NCBI RefSeq assembly: GCF_028657195.3
Contig: NZ_JANCPR020000020.1
Span: 1-64,000, forward strand
DNA from: Streptomyces iconiensis
GTDB taxonomy: Bacteria; Actinomycetota; Actinomycetes; Streptomycetales; Streptomycetaceae
Length of the DNA: 64,000 nucleotides
Direction: 5' to 3'
Shown here: piece after piece, positions 16,669 to 25,431 of the stretch
Position numbering within the stretch: position 1 is the first letter of the stretch
Layout: every line of letters begins with the position of its first letter
The notes under the pieces: model-generated
Database searches by the model: none
Seen by the model: only the letters and a program-made list of their open reading frames with translations
What the model was told of the DNA's origin: nothing
Translations under genes and position numbers: made by a program

Positions 16669-17841
16669 GTGACAGAGAACTCGCCAGGAGGGCCGGCGCC
16701 CGGTGTACGGACCGCTACGGGCCTCCGCCCGGCTGGGCGCCGGACGACCACTTTCGGCGTGGAGGAGGAGTACCTGCTGATCGCCGCGGACAGCCTGCGG
16801 CCCGCGCCGCTCAACAGCCGGGTACTGGCCGAGGCACGCGCCGCGCTGGGGAGCGGTCCCGGTGATCTGTCGCCGGAACTGCTGCGGTCGCAGATCGAAA
16901 TCGCCACGCCCGTGTGCCGGGAGCTGGGCGAAGTGGCCGGGCACCTGGGGCGGCTGCGCCGCCTGGTCGGCGACGCCGCTGCGGCCGTCGGATGCCGGGT
17001 GGCGGCGACCGGGGCGGCGCCGGAGCAGGGCCCTGGCCCGGTCCTGGTGACGCAGGGCGTGCCGTTCGACGACCTGTCCGCCGATACCCCGCCGTTCATC
17101 CATCAGCACATGATCAACGGCATGCACGTCCACGTCGGCGTCGAGGACCGGAACCTGGGCGTCCAGGTGCTCAACGGACTGCGTCCATGGCTGCCGGCGC
17201 TGACGGCCATGGCCGCCAACTCGCCGCTGTGGAACGGGCGGGACACCGGTTTCTCCAGTTGGCGCACCGTCGCGTACGGGCGGTGGCCGGTCGCCGGTCC
17301 GCAACCGTTCTTCCGCGACGCCGGCGACTATCAGGCCCGTACGGCGGCACTGATCGAGGCCGGCGTGATCCGCGGCAGGGGCCAGCTCTACTGGCAGGCG
17401 CGGCTGTCCGACCGCTACCCCACGGTCGAGGTCCGCGCCATGGACACCCAGTTGACCGCCGAGGAAGCGGTGATGTTCGCCGGCCTGACCAAGGCACTGG
17501 TGACGACCCTGGCGGAACAGGCCCGCCGGGGACGGAAGCCGCGAAGCGTACCGCAGGAGCTGCTGTCGGCAGCGGTCTGGCGTGGTGCGCGCGACGGGCT
17601 GGACACGTCCTTGCCCGATCCGGAGACCGCGCGGTCGGCGCCGGGCGCCGAGGTCGTCGGGGCGCTGATGGAGCTGGTCGCACCGGCATTGGAGGACACG
17701 GGAGACCTGGACCGGGTGGCCGGTTCCGTGGCACGCCTGCTCAGGGACGGTACGGGCGCCGCGCGGCAGCGGGCCGCCCTGGAAGGCGACGGCGGCCCGG
17801 CGGCGCTGGCCGAGCTGCTGACCGCCGGGACCGGCTGCTGA
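16669..17841 (+). CDS. YbdK-type carboxylate-amine ligase (glutamate-cysteine ligase-like)
   Basis: 390 residues from GTG 16669. Family motifs are TTFGVEEEYLL (ATP/Mg-binding glutamates), HQHMINGMHVHVGVED and YPTVEVRAMD. YbdK-type enzymes join a carboxylate to an amine using ATP and show weak glutamate-cysteine ligase activity, but their physiological substrate is usually unknown. Streptomyces make mycothiol rather than glutathione, so a true glutathione role is unlikely. The frame is open about 70 codons further upstream, but only through a repeat; similarity starts near residue 25 of the chosen protein. No partner gene is obvious. Confidence 0.85.
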   Translation: MTENSPGGPAPGVRTATGLRPAGRRTTTFGVEEEYLLIAADSLRPAPLNSRVLAEARAALGSGPGDLSPELLRSQIEIATPVCRELGEVAGHLGRLRRLVGDAAAAVGCRVAATGAAPEQGPGPVLVTQGVPFDDLSADTPPFIHQHMINGMHVHVGVEDRNLGVQVLNGLRPWLPALTAMAANSPLWNGRDTGFSSWRTVAYGRWPVAGPQPFFRDAGDYQARTAALIEAGVIRGRGQLYWQARLSDRYPTVEVRAMDTQLTAEEAVMFAGLTKALVTTLAEQARRGRKPRSVPQELLSAAVWRGARDGLDTSLPDPETARSAPGAEVVGALMELVAPALEDTGDLDRVAGSVARLLRDGTGAARQRAALEGDGGPAALAELLTAGTGC

Positions 17842-18154
17842 CCTGCGGCCCGTACGGAGGCGACGCACTGTCAACTTGTCGATGCGCACGCGGCCGGAAC
17901 GCCCATTCCCTTCGCCGTAGAGCCTGATCCGGGCCGGTGGCCATCGGGGCCGGTATGGCTCGCTGCCCCTGTCCTCGATGATCCGGGGGCGCCGGCGCCG
18001 GTCCCGGGGCACCCTCGCTCTGCTAGGTTCGCCCGCATGTTCCTCTCCCGTGCATAGGAGCCCGTGCCGGCCGCGCCCCTAGGGCGGGGCCCTCAGCGCC
18101 CCCGCACGTGTGCGCCCTCACTTCGGGCGCCGGCTCCCCGAGGAACAGACACCC
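17842..18154 (+). promoter_or_regulatory. Leader region of the MFS gene with a leaderless mini-ORF
   Basis: No full gene. A TAGGTT -10 box (18024-18029) is followed after 7 bases by ATG at 18037, opening a six-codon frame MFLSRA and stop (18037-18057). Downstream, GCGCCC and GGGCGC around TCACTTC form a hairpin just before the GAGGA ribosome-binding site of the MFS gene. The layout resembles a translated-leader attenuator, but this is inference. Confidence 0.4.
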
Positions 18155-19393
18155 ATGCCTTCGCCTTCCACGGCCCCGTCGTACGCGACTGTGCTGCGCA
18201 CCCGCCATGCCTGCCGCACGTTCGGTGCGGCGCTGCTGGGCCGGCTCTCCTACGGAATGTTCAATCTGTCGCTGGTGCTGGCGGCCAGAGAGGCCACCGG
18301 CTCCTACGCCGTCGCCGGTACCGTCATGGCCCTGTACGGGCTGACCGGTGTCTGCCTCTCGCCTGCGCGTGCCGGTCTGATCGACCGCTACGGGCCCCGC
18401 CGGGCGCTGCCACCCATGGCAGCCGCCTTCGCGCTGCTGCTGATCGCGCTGGCCTTCGCGACCTCGCGGTCGGGCACGTCAGGAGTCCTGTTGGGGGTGC
18501 TTGCCGTGACCGCGGGCGCCAGTGTGCCGCCGCTCGGGCCCGTGATGCGGAAACTGTGGAGCGACCTGGTTCCCGACAAGCGGCTGCTGCAGCGCGCGTA
18601 CAGCCTGGACTCCGTCGCCGAGGAACTGCTCCTCGTCACTGGGCCGTTGCTGGTGGGCCTGCTGATCACGGTCACGGTCCCCTCGGCAGGGCTCGCGGTG
18701 AGCGCCGCACTCGTCCTGACCGGCTCGCTGCTCCTGGTCTCCTCGCCCGCCGTCCGCGGCAGCGCCGGACACGGGAGGAGCCGCGCCGTTGCCGTACCGT
18801 CCCAGCAGCCGGGCCCCGGCGCTGAAACGGTGCCGGGGCGGCGACGTGCGCTGCGAGCCGACCCCGGGTTCCGGCAGGCGGTCGCGGTCTCGGCCGCCGT
18901 GGGCATGGGCCTGGGTGCTTTCGATCTCCTGGTGATCGCCTTCGCCGACGAGCGGCACGCCCCCGAGACGGTGGCCTGGACCCTGGCCGCGCTGTCGGCG
19001 GGCAGCGCGATCGGCGGCCTGGCCTACGGAGCCGTGCCCTGGCGTGCCTCCAGCAGGCTGCGGCTGCCGCTCCTCGCCGCGGCGCTGGGCCTGTCGCTGG
19101 CCGCGACGGGACTCGCCCCGCACTCTTACGTGCTCATCGCGTGCGCCGCACTCTCCGGGCTGTTCGTCGCCCCCGCTCTCACCACCGCGTATCTGATCGC
19201 CGACGAGTCGGCGGGCCCAGCCTTTCGGACCCGCGCGGGCGCCTGGGTCAACACCGCCTTCAACGCCGGTTCTTCGGGCGCGACAGCCGCCACGGGATTC
19301 CTGGTGGGCCGCCTCCCCCTGTCCCTGTGCTTCGCACTCGCCGCTGCGCCGGCGGTGCTGTCGGCGGCAACGGCCCTGAAGCGGCCCCGCTGA
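18155..19393 (+). CDS. MFS transporter
   Basis: 412 residues with about 12 hydrophobic segments in two halves joined by a polar Pro/Arg-rich loop (around residues 205-245). The first half has an MFS motif-A-like RAGLIDRYGPRRALP between helices 2 and 3. The family resembles Streptomyces exporters with LDSVAEELLLVTGPLLVG. Start chosen at ATG 18155 after CCGAGGAAC; an upstream ATG at 18110 has no site. Substrate unknown: drug or metabolite efflux is likely. A possible translated leader precedes it. Confidence 0.85.
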   Translation: MPSPSTAPSYATVLRTRHACRTFGAALLGRLSYGMFNLSLVLAAREATGSYAVAGTVMALYGLTGVCLSPARAGLIDRYGPRRALPPMAAAFALLLIALAFATSRSGTSGVLLGVLAVTAGASVPPLGPVMRKLWSDLVPDKRLLQRAYSLDSVAEELLLVTGPLLVGLLITVTVPSAGLAVSAALVLTGSLLLVSSPAVRGSAGHGRSRAVAVPSQQPGPGAETVPGRRRALRADPGFRQAVAVSAAVGMGLGAFDLLVIAFADERHAPETVAWTLAALSAGSAIGGLAYGAVPWRASSRLRLPLLAAALGLSLAATGLAPHSYVLIACAALSGLFVAPALTTAYLIADESAGPAFRTRAGAWVNTAFNAGSSGATAATGFLVGRLPLSLCFALAAAPAVLSAATALKRPR

Positions 19394-19457
19394 GCGCGCC
19401 GGCTCAACCCGGGGCCCTCCAGGGCACGTTGGGGGCGGGGGCCCGCGCCTCCCGCGG

Positions 19458-19625
19458 TCAGCGGGTGGGGCGCCTGCCGGCGCGGCGGAAGCGGAAGGCC
19501 CCGTACGCCAGGGCGACGACCAGCACGACGATGCCGATGACGAACAGGTACAGCAGTCCCTTGACCACCGTGCCGAAGATGCCCAGCACGATCGCCACAA
19601 GGACCAGGAACAGGAACAGCGCCAT
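19458..19625 (-). CDS. Hydrophobic membrane mini-protein
   Basis: 55 residues, nearly all hydrophobic: MALFLFLVLVAIVLGIFG, a lysine break, LLYLFVIGIVVLVVALAYG, then the basic tail FRFRRAGRRPTR. It should form a two-helix hairpin with both ends inside. Small proteins of this make-up are common in Streptomyces and of unknown role. AGGAGGGACGC lies before the ATG on the minus strand. It is 24 bases downstream of the PRC-barrel gene on the same strand, so they probably share a transcript. Confidence 0.7.
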   Translation of the reverse strand: MALFLFLVLVAIVLGIFGTVVKGLLYLFVIGIVVLVVALAYGAFRFRRAGRRPTR

Positions 19626-19649
19626 GGTGCGTCCCTCCTGCCGTGCGGC

Positions 19650-20006
19650 TCAGCGCCTGGCGAGACGGCGCTCCCCGCCGGCGCCGGGCGCGTACGCCAG
19701 GTCGTAGTGGGCGAAGACGGACTCCTCGTCCTCGGCCGCCAGCACATCGTCGGTGCCCATCGAGGGCGCGTCCTTGACGACGCTCTTCGGGTAGCGGACC
19801 TTCAGGTACTCGGGGCCGACCTTCGCACCGTTCAGCGGGACGAAGACCAGCCGGTGCCGCGTGGGCACTCCCACGGTGACGGTGGCGAACGAGGGCTCGT
19901 CGGTGCCGGTGTCCACGTAAACGGACTCCATCGTGCCGATCTTGTGGCCGCCGTCGTCGACCACATCCTGACCGCGCCACTCCCGGATGTCCTCTGGCTC
20001 GAACAT
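19650..20006 (-). CDS. PRC-barrel domain protein
   Basis: 118 residues. The PRC-barrel reads FEPEDIREWRGQDVVDDGG, KIGTMESVYVDTGTDEP, FATVTVG and RLVFVPLNGAKVGPEYLKV in order (residues 2-80), with an acidic tail. Such small beta-barrel proteins bind partner proteins or membranes and are often stress-linked in actinobacteria. The ATG at 20006 follows GGAGGCGCAG, which fixes the start over the longer frame. No enzyme motif. Confidence 0.88.
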   Translation of the reverse strand: MFEPEDIREWRGQDVVDDGGHKIGTMESVYVDTGTDEPSFATVTVGVPTRHRLVFVPLNGAKVGPEYLKVRYPKSVVKDAPSMGTDDVLAAEDEESVFAHYDLAYAPGAGGERRLARR

Positions 20007-20180
20007 CTGCGCCTCCACGGACGGGCTTGTTCCCCCATGTTCCCACCGTTGTGCCACTTCGGCGCCCCGAGCTTCTGACCTGCGAAATCACCGCCGCTCT
20101 TTCGTGTGAAGCCGGCATCTCCCGGGGGCTCGCGGGCAGTGAAGTGAGGCTCGGAAAACCTGGATGAGAGGAAAACCCTC

Positions 20181-20525
20181 ATGCGTCTCCGCCACACCGT
20201 CGCCGCGGGTCTCGGCGCCCTCACGCTGGCCCTGACCGTACCGGCCTCGGCCGGTGCGACCTCCGGACAGTTCTCGTACCTGTACGAGACCCACTCGGGG
20301 CCCGAGCCCTACACCCTCGTGGACCCGCCCAGCCATGAGTGCCTCACCCTCCCGCAGGCCGCCGACCCGCACAGCCAGCCGCCTGCGCACAGCCCCCGCA
20401 ACCGCACGGCCTCCAGGGCCGTGGTCTACGACGGCCCCGACTGCACAGGACAGAGCTTCGCCCTCCGCGCCCACACCGGATACGGCACGGAACGGCTGAA
20501 GGTGCGCTCCGTCTACTTCGAGTAA
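20181..20525 (+). CDS. Secreted protein, beta/gamma-crystallin or I36-like
   Basis: 114 residues with a classic Sec signal peptide (RLRHTVAAGLGALTLALTV, then ASAGA; cleavage near residue 26). The mature part has two cysteines (HECLTL and GPDCTGQSF) probably in a disulfide. The C-terminal DGPDCTGQSFALRAHTGYG resembles a Greek-key motif of crystallin or peptidase-inhibitor I36 proteins, but the match is weak. GAGAGGAAAACC precedes the ATG. Confidence 0.7.
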   Translation: MRLRHTVAAGLGALTLALTVPASAGATSGQFSYLYETHSGPEPYTLVDPPSHECLTLPQAADPHSQPPAHSPRNRTASRAVVYDGPDCTGQSFALRAHTGYGTERLKVRSVYFE

Positions 20526-20792
20526 GGGCTCTGCTTCGAGCAGGGGCGCCGCTTCGGGCAAGGGCGCTCCTTCGGGTAAGGCGCGCATACGTCCTGTGAG
20601 CCGTACGGCCCGCACGGAGGGAGCGGAAACGGAGGGCGGTCGCCGCGTGCGCCCGCCCTCCGCCGTGCGAGGGCCGGTGCGGAGGGACGCGGTACGAAGG
20701 GCGCACAAGGGCTGGTGGGGGCCGCTCACCGCTGGTACGTTCCGGTGCGCTCCGGGCGCGCTCGGCGCCGCTCCCTCCCGCGAAGGAGGACC
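20526..20792. other. Non-coding gap with degenerate tandem repeats
   Basis: 20525-20585 holds three degenerate copies of a unit of about 20 bases (AAGGGCGCTCCTTCGGGT type) directly after the secreted-protein gene. The remainder is GC-rich with no gene seen; GAAGGAGGA before 20793 is the ribosome-binding site of the next gene. Confidence 0.55.
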
Positions 20793-22139
20793 ATGACGGA
20801 CACCAGGTTCCAGCGGCGGCGCCGCCGCGTCCCGACGGCCGTGTGCACCCTCGCCCTCGCCCTGCTCCTCACCGCCTGCACGGCGCTCACCCCGGGCAGC
20901 GACACGGGAGGCAACGGGCCCAGGACGGTGCCCCGTTCGACGGCGGTGCCCGACGAGGACATCACGCTGCGGCTCACCTTCGCCGACGCGCCGGTGATGG
21001 TCGACGCGCTGATCGCCGCGTTCAGGAAGAAGCATCCGCGGATCACCATCGAGCCGTCGTACACGCAGTTCGCCGACTACGTGAAGAACATCAAGCTCTC
21101 CATGGCCTCCGAAACGGCGCCCGACATCGCACAGTTCGCCGTGGGCATGGACGACATCGCGGCACGCGGCGACATCCTCGACCTGGCCCCGTACCGGGAC
21201 ACCTACGGCTGGGACCGCGACTTCCCCGCAGCCAACCTCGAACAGCTCTCCGGTTCAGGGGAACAGGCCACCACCGGGCGGCACTTGTACGGCGTCCCCG
21301 CGGGACTGTCCATGACCGGGATCTACTACAACAAGGAACTGGCGGCGAAGGCAGGGATCACCGGGCCGCCCAAGACGCTCGCCGAGTTCGAGCGGCAGCT
21401 GGCCGCGGTCAAGGAGGCCGGGATGACCCCGCTGGGCGTCGGCGCACTCGACTCCGGAGGGCTGCATCTGTGGGCTGCCCTCGTCAACAACATGATGCCG
21501 CCCCGCGACTACCGCGACTGGGTCAAGGGCGCCGACGGTGCCACCATCAAGACGAAGGAGACCCTGGCGGCCACCGACAAGCTCACCGAGTGGAGCCGCA
21601 AGGGGTACTTCAACGAGTCGGCCAACGGCACGGGGCAGGTCGACTCGACGGGCCAGTTCACGCGCGGCGACAGCGTCTTCCTCATCAACGGCAACTGGGC
21701 CGCGGGTCAGTTGGCGCAGGCCATGGGCGACAAGGCCGGCTTCTTCCTGATGCCGGGCGAGAAGCCCTCGGCCCGTGCCGTCTCGTCCGGATTCAGCGTC
21801 TCCTACGCCATCTCCTCGCGTACCGAGCACCCCGAGGCAGCGGGCGCCTTCCTCGACTTCCTCGGTTCCCCCGAGGCCGCGAAGATCGTCGTCGCCAACG
21901 GCTTCCTGCCGCCCGACGCCGGAGCCGTACCCACCCCCAAGGGCGTGCTCGGCGAGGTGGCGCGCGAGCACAAGCGGGTCACGGCCGACGAGGGGATGAA
22001 CCACTTCCCCGACTTCACCGCGCCCAACATGCTCGATCCGCTGCGCGCCGGCGTGCAGAAGCTGATCGCCGGACGCGTCTCCCCCGGCGGCTACCTCGAC
22101 TCGCTCCAAGCGGTATGGAAGGAGCGAAATGGGAAATAA
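20793..22139 (+). CDS. Sugar-binding lipoprotein of a second ABC transporter
   Basis: 448 residues, extracellular solute-binding protein family 1. A basic N-terminus (FQRRRRRVPT), hydrophobic core and lipobox LLTAC (Cys near 29) mark a lipoprotein. The mature part shows ITLRLTFADAPVMVDALIAA, IAQFAVGMDDIAARGDILDL and GVPAGLSMTGIYYNKELAAKAG, typical for oligosaccharide-binding CUT1 receptors. The start is fixed by GAAGGAGGACC. The next permease starts inside its last codons (11-base overlap). No glycosidase or regulator is adjacent, so the ligand is open. Confidence 0.9.
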   Translation: MTDTRFQRRRRRVPTAVCTLALALLLTACTALTPGSDTGGNGPRTVPRSTAVPDEDITLRLTFADAPVMVDALIAAFRKKHPRITIEPSYTQFADYVKNIKLSMASETAPDIAQFAVGMDDIAARGDILDLAPYRDTYGWDRDFPAANLEQLSGSGEQATTGRHLYGVPAGLSMTGIYYNKELAAKAGITGPPKTLAEFERQLAAVKEAGMTPLGVGALDSGGLHLWAALVNNMMPPRDYRDWVKGADGATIKTKETLAATDKLTEWSRKGYFNESANGTGQVDSTGQFTRGDSVFLINGNWAAGQLAQAMGDKAGFFLMPGEKPSARAVSSGFSVSYAISSRTEHPEAAGAFLDFLGSPEAAKIVVANGFLPPDAGAVPTPKGVLGEVAREHKRVTADEGMNHFPDFTAPNMLDPLRAGVQKLIAGRVSPGGYLDSLQAVWKERNGK

Positions 22140-22989
22140 GTGGCGCGGCTATCTGTTCGTGCTGCCCGCGCTCGCCGTCTATCTGGCGTTCGCCGTCCTG
22201 CCCGCGCTGCACACGGCGTACCTGTCCTTCTTCGACTGGGACGGGGTCACCCTGGGCAGCTGGACGGGCCTGGACAACTACGCCGAGGTCTTCCAGGACC
22301 CGGGACTGCGCGGCTCGGTGCTCAACGCGCTGGTCCTCGTCGTGTTCTTCGCGTTCCTGCCCATCCTGATGGGGCTGGCCATGACGGGCCTGCTGGCCCG
22401 CCACCGCAGACCCGGAATGGCCGCTTTCCGGCTGCTGTTCATGCTTCCGCAGGTCGTCCCGCTCGTCGCCGTCGGCGTGACCTGGCGCTGGCTGTACGGG
22501 GACGACGGCGTGCTCAACGAGACGCTGAGCGGCATCGGACTCGGCGGGGTGACCCGCGCCTGGCTGGGCGACTTCGACTGGGCGCTGGTCGCTGTGGGCG
22601 TCGTCGGCACATGGGTGCTCAGCGGCCTGTGCATGATGCTCTTCCTCAGCGGCGTCCAGAAGATCGACACCCATCTGTACGAGGCCGCCAGGCTCGACGG
22701 CGCGGGCGCCGTCAGGGAGTTCGTCTCGGTGACGCTCCCCCACCTGCGCGGCGAGATCGCCGTTGCCCTGACCGTGACGACGGTCGCTGCACTCGCCAGC
22801 TTCGACATCGTCTACGTCACCACCGGCGGCGGCCCCGGCGAGGAGACGACGGTGCCGGGACTGCTCGTCTACCGGCTGGCGTTCTCCGACGGCAAGGTCG
22901 GCCTGGCCTCGGCGCTGGGCGTCGTGCTCAGCCTGCTGATCCTGGTACTCGTCTACGTCATCAACCGACTGTCCAGGGACGAGAGATGA
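22129..22989 (+). CDS. Sugar ABC transporter permease, MalF type
   Basis: 286 residues with six membrane segments and the EAA loop EAARLDGAGAVREFVSVTLP. It starts MGNKWRGYLFVLPALAVYLA, a typical first helix. The ATG lies within the 3' end of the binding-protein gene. Together with the permease at 23027 it would form the importer channel; the ATPase must be supplied from elsewhere. Confidence 0.9.
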   Translation: MGNKWRGYLFVLPALAVYLAFAVLPALHTAYLSFFDWDGVTLGSWTGLDNYAEVFQDPGLRGSVLNALVLVVFFAFLPILMGLAMTGLLARHRRPGMAAFRLLFMLPQVVPLVAVGVTWRWLYGDDGVLNETLSGIGLGGVTRAWLGDFDWALVAVGVVGTWVLSGLCMMLFLSGVQKIDTHLYEAARLDGAGAVREFVSVTLPHLRGEIAVALTVTTVAALASFDIVYVTTGGGPGEETTVPGLLVYRLAFSDGKVGLASALGVVLSLLILVLVYVINRLSRDER

Positions 22990-23030
22990 ACGCTGACGAG
23001 CCGGCGACGAAGGTCGAGGGGGAGCGATGA
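22986..23030 (+). CDS. 14-codon mini-ORF coupling two permease genes
   Basis: ATG at 22986 overlaps the stop of the first permease (ATGA) and the frame encodes MNADEPATKVEGER before its own TGA at 23028-23030, which again overlaps the next permease ATG (ATGA). The frame is different from both permeases. It ends in GGGGGAGCG, the ribosome-binding site of the next gene. A relay for translation re-initiation is the simplest reading; a functional peptide is less likely. Confidence 0.45.
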   Translation: MNADEPATKVEGER

Positions 23031-23854
23031 ACACAGCGCCGCGCGCCGAGCGCTGGTCCGGGTACGCGCTGCTGACGGTGCTGGCCATCGCCGTGATCGT
23101 CCCGTTCCTGAGCGTCTTCCTGGCCTCCATGCAGCCCTCGGGCGAGCCGGTGGTGGGGATGGCGTGGCCGGAACAGTGGAGCCTGGAGAACTACCGGAAC
23201 GCGTGGTCGGTGGCCGGGTTCTCCGAGCTGATGCGCTCCAGCCTGATCATCGCGGTCGGCGTGGTGCCCGCCTCGCTGGTGCTCGCGGCACTGGCCGGAT
23301 ACGCGCTGGGCACCATGCGGCTGCCGGGCGGGAACGCGGTGGCGGCACTGTTCATCGCGGGGCTGACCATTCCGGTCGAACTCATCGTCGTACCGCTCTA
23401 CTTCGACCTGCGCACCGTGGGCCTGAGCGACTCCTACCTCGGCGTGATCCTGGTGGAGATCGCGCTGTTCATGCCGTTCAGCGTCTTCTGGATGCGCACG
23501 CACTTCCGTACGACACCGCAGTCGCTGGTGGAGGCGGCCCGTATCGACGGTGCCTCCTCGGCAACGATCCTCTTCCGGGTGCTCCTGCCACTGGCGCGTC
23601 CGCCGCTGATGACACTGGGGCTGCTGGTCTTCATGTGGTCGTGGAACCAGTTCCTGCTGGTGCTGGTGCTCATCCAGGACGCCACCAAGCGCACGGCGCC
23701 GGCGGGTCTCGGCTTCTTCGTCGGCCAGAACAACACCGATGTGCCGATGCTCGCGGCCGGCACCATCATCGTGATGCTGCCGATCACCCTCCTCTACCTC
23801 CTCTTCCAGCGCAGCTTCGTCTCCGGGCTGCTCCAGGGAGCGTTCAAGGGTTAG
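23027..23854 (+). CDS. Sugar ABC transporter permease, MalG type
   Basis: 275 residues with six membrane segments and EAA loop EAARIDGASSATILFRVLLP. The tail FVSGLLQGAFKG is typical of MalG homologues. Last gene of the operon. Its TAG stop lies inside a dispersed repeat, and a hairpin at 23901 separates it from the convergent histidine kinase gene. Confidence 0.9.
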   Translation: MNTAPRAERWSGYALLTVLAIAVIVPFLSVFLASMQPSGEPVVGMAWPEQWSLENYRNAWSVAGFSELMRSSLIIAVGVVPASLVLAALAGYALGTMRLPGGNAVAALFIAGLTIPVELIVVPLYFDLRTVGLSDSYLGVILVEIALFMPFSVFWMRTHFRTTPQSLVEAARIDGASSATILFRVLLPLARPPLMTLGLLVFMWSWNQFLLVLVLIQDATKRTAPAGLGFFVGQNNTDVPMLAAGTIIVMLPITLLYLLFQRSFVSGLLQGAFKG

Positions 23855-23882
23855 GGCCCTTCTGACGGATCTTGCCGGGCTC
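23851..23882 (+). repeat. Dispersed 3'-end repeat, second copy
   Basis: TTAGGGCCCTTCTGACGGAT then CTTGCCGGGCTC, starting at the permease stop codon. It matches 16435-16466 at 30 of 32 positions by eye. Confidence 0.7.
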
Positions 23883-23900
23883 GGGGTCCCTCCTGGCGGG

Positions 23901-23915
23901 GCGCCTCTTCGGCGC
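23901..23915. terminator. Short hairpin between convergent genes
   Basis: GCGCC, loop TCTTC, GGCGC. It lies in the 77-base gap between the permease and histidine-kinase stops and could serve both directions. No U-tract. Confidence 0.35.
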
Positions 23916-23931
23916 GGCAGGCGCCGCTTCT

Positions 23932-25431
23932 TCAAGGGGCGGCCGTGTCCTCCAGCGGCGGCAGCGTCAGGCGGAAGCGGGCTCCCGCGCCGGGGGAGGT
24001 CTCCAGTTCGACGTCGCCGCCCTGGGCCCGTGCGAGGGAGCGGGCGATGGCGAGCCCGAGCCCCGCTCCGGCGCCGCCCGAGCGGTTCCGGGAGCGGTCG
24101 GCACGGTAGAAGCGGTCGAAGACGCGGCCCGCCTGCCCGGCCGTCAACCCCGGCCCCTCGTCGACCACTTCGAGCACGGAGCGGCCGTCCGCCGTGCCGA
24201 CACCGATACGGACCGGGGTGCCCGGCGGCGTGTGCGCTGCGGCGTTGCCCACGAGGTTGGCGACGACCTGCCGCAGCCTGGCCTCGTCGGCGTACACCTG
24301 AGCCGGCCCGAGCGGGCCGCCGCCGGGCCCCGTCAGCTCGACCGGCCGCGTCGGGTCGAGGGCACGCAGATCGTGCCGCGCGTCGTTGGCGAGGGTGCGC
24401 AGATCCGTCGGGGCCCGGTCGAGCTGCCCTTCGGGCGCCTCGTCGAGCTGGGCGAGCAGCAGCAGGTCCTGGGTGAGTGCCGTGAGGCGGGTGGCCTCGC
24501 CGTCGATGCGGCGCATCGTCTCGTCGACGTCGGCCCGTTCGGGCATCGCACCCATCCGGTACAGCTCGGTCGAGCCCTTGATGCCGAACAGCGGGGTACG
24601 CAGCTCATGGCTGACGTCCCAGACGAAGGCGCGCATCCTGGCCTCGGACGCCGCCCTGTCGGCGAAGGCGCTTTCGAGCTGGCCGAGCATGGTGTTGAGC
24701 GACGCGGCGAGGTGCCCGATCTCGGTGCCGCGCGGTGCGAGCGCCGGGACGCGCCGGGCGAGGTCGCCGCCGGCGATGGCCGCCGCCGTGTGCTCGATCC
24801 GGCGCAGCGGTCGCAGCCCGCGGCCGAGAGCGAACCAGCCGACGACCGTCAGCAGGACGAGCAGCACGGCGCCGCTGACGACGCTGCTCCTGCGGAGACG
24901 GGCGATGGTGGCATCGGCCTCGGTGAGGGGCGCCGCCGCGACCACCGTTCCCTCCCTGCCGACGGTCCCGCGCGCGACGGCCCGCCAGCGTCCCGAGTCG
25001 TCGGCCGCGCGCAGGCCGACCGCCGTACCGTCGGCGGGGACCGCACGCAGCTCGCGGCGCGGGGGCACGGTCGCGCGGTCCAGCCGCGGTGAGTGCGCGT
25101 CCCCCACCACCCTGCCGTCGGCGTCCAGGTACAGCAGATAAGGGGCGCCGAACAGGTCCAGCCCGGAACCGAGCAGTTCGGGGTGACCGGGGGTCTTCCC
25201 CACCTGGGACAGCCCCTCGTCCGGCACCCGGGAGATGAGCTCGGTGAGCGAGCGCAACTGGCTGTCGAGCCGGCCGAGCTGGTAGCTCTCCAGGCGGTCC
25301 GAGACGACCGCGCTGATGAGGCTCAGCCCGGCCAGCAGCAGACACACGGTGAGCAGCAGCAGCCTGGCCCGCAGCGAGAGCCCGCGCAGCGGATGCCTCA
25401 ACGGCGCGAGCCCGCGCAGCGGTTGCCTCAC
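23932..25431 (-). CDS. Sensor histidine kinase
   Basis: 499 residues. First membrane helix about 22-44 (ARLLLLTVCLLLAGLSLIS), an extracytoplasmic sensor region to about 180, second helix about 183-203, HAMP about 204-256. H-box FVWDVSHELRTP with phosphorylatable H275. N-box LRQVVANLVGNAAAHTPPG and G-boxes VVDEGPGL and GAGLGLAIARSLA. The GTG start overlaps the response-regulator stop (GTGA), so the pair is coupled. The first 20 residues repeat PLRGL twice through a 21-base duplication. Signal unknown; the co-directional ABC exporter upstream suggests envelope or antibiotic stress. Confidence 0.9.
   Translation of the reverse strand: MRQPLRGLAPLRHPLRGLSLRARLLLLTVCLLLAGLSLISAVVSDRLESYQLGRLDSQLRSLTELISRVPDEGLSQVGKTPGHPELLGSGLDLFGAPYLLYLDADGRVVGDAHSPRLDRATVPPRRELRAVPADGTAVGLRAADDSGRWRAVARGTVGREGTVVAAAPLTEADATIARLRRSSVVSGAVLLVLLTVVGWFALGRGLRPLRRIEHTAAAIAGGDLARRVPALAPRGTEIGHLAASLNTMLGQLESAFADRAASEARMRAFVWDVSHELRTPLFGIKGSTELYRMGAMPERADVDETMRRIDGEATRLTALTQDLLLLAQLDEAPEGQLDRAPTDLRTLANDARHDLRALDPTRPVELTGPGGGPLGPAQVYADEARLRQVVANLVGNAAAHTPPGTPVRIGVGTADGRSVLEVVDEGPGLTAGQAGRVFDRFYRADRSRNRSGGAGAGLGLAIARSLARAQGGDVELETSPGAGARFRLTLPPLEDTAAP

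Noticed and set aside
16435..18012. Long minus-strand frame opposite the YbdK-like gene
   Set aside because: Low-complexity shadow; the plus-strand protein has the GVEEEYLL and VEVRAMD motifs.
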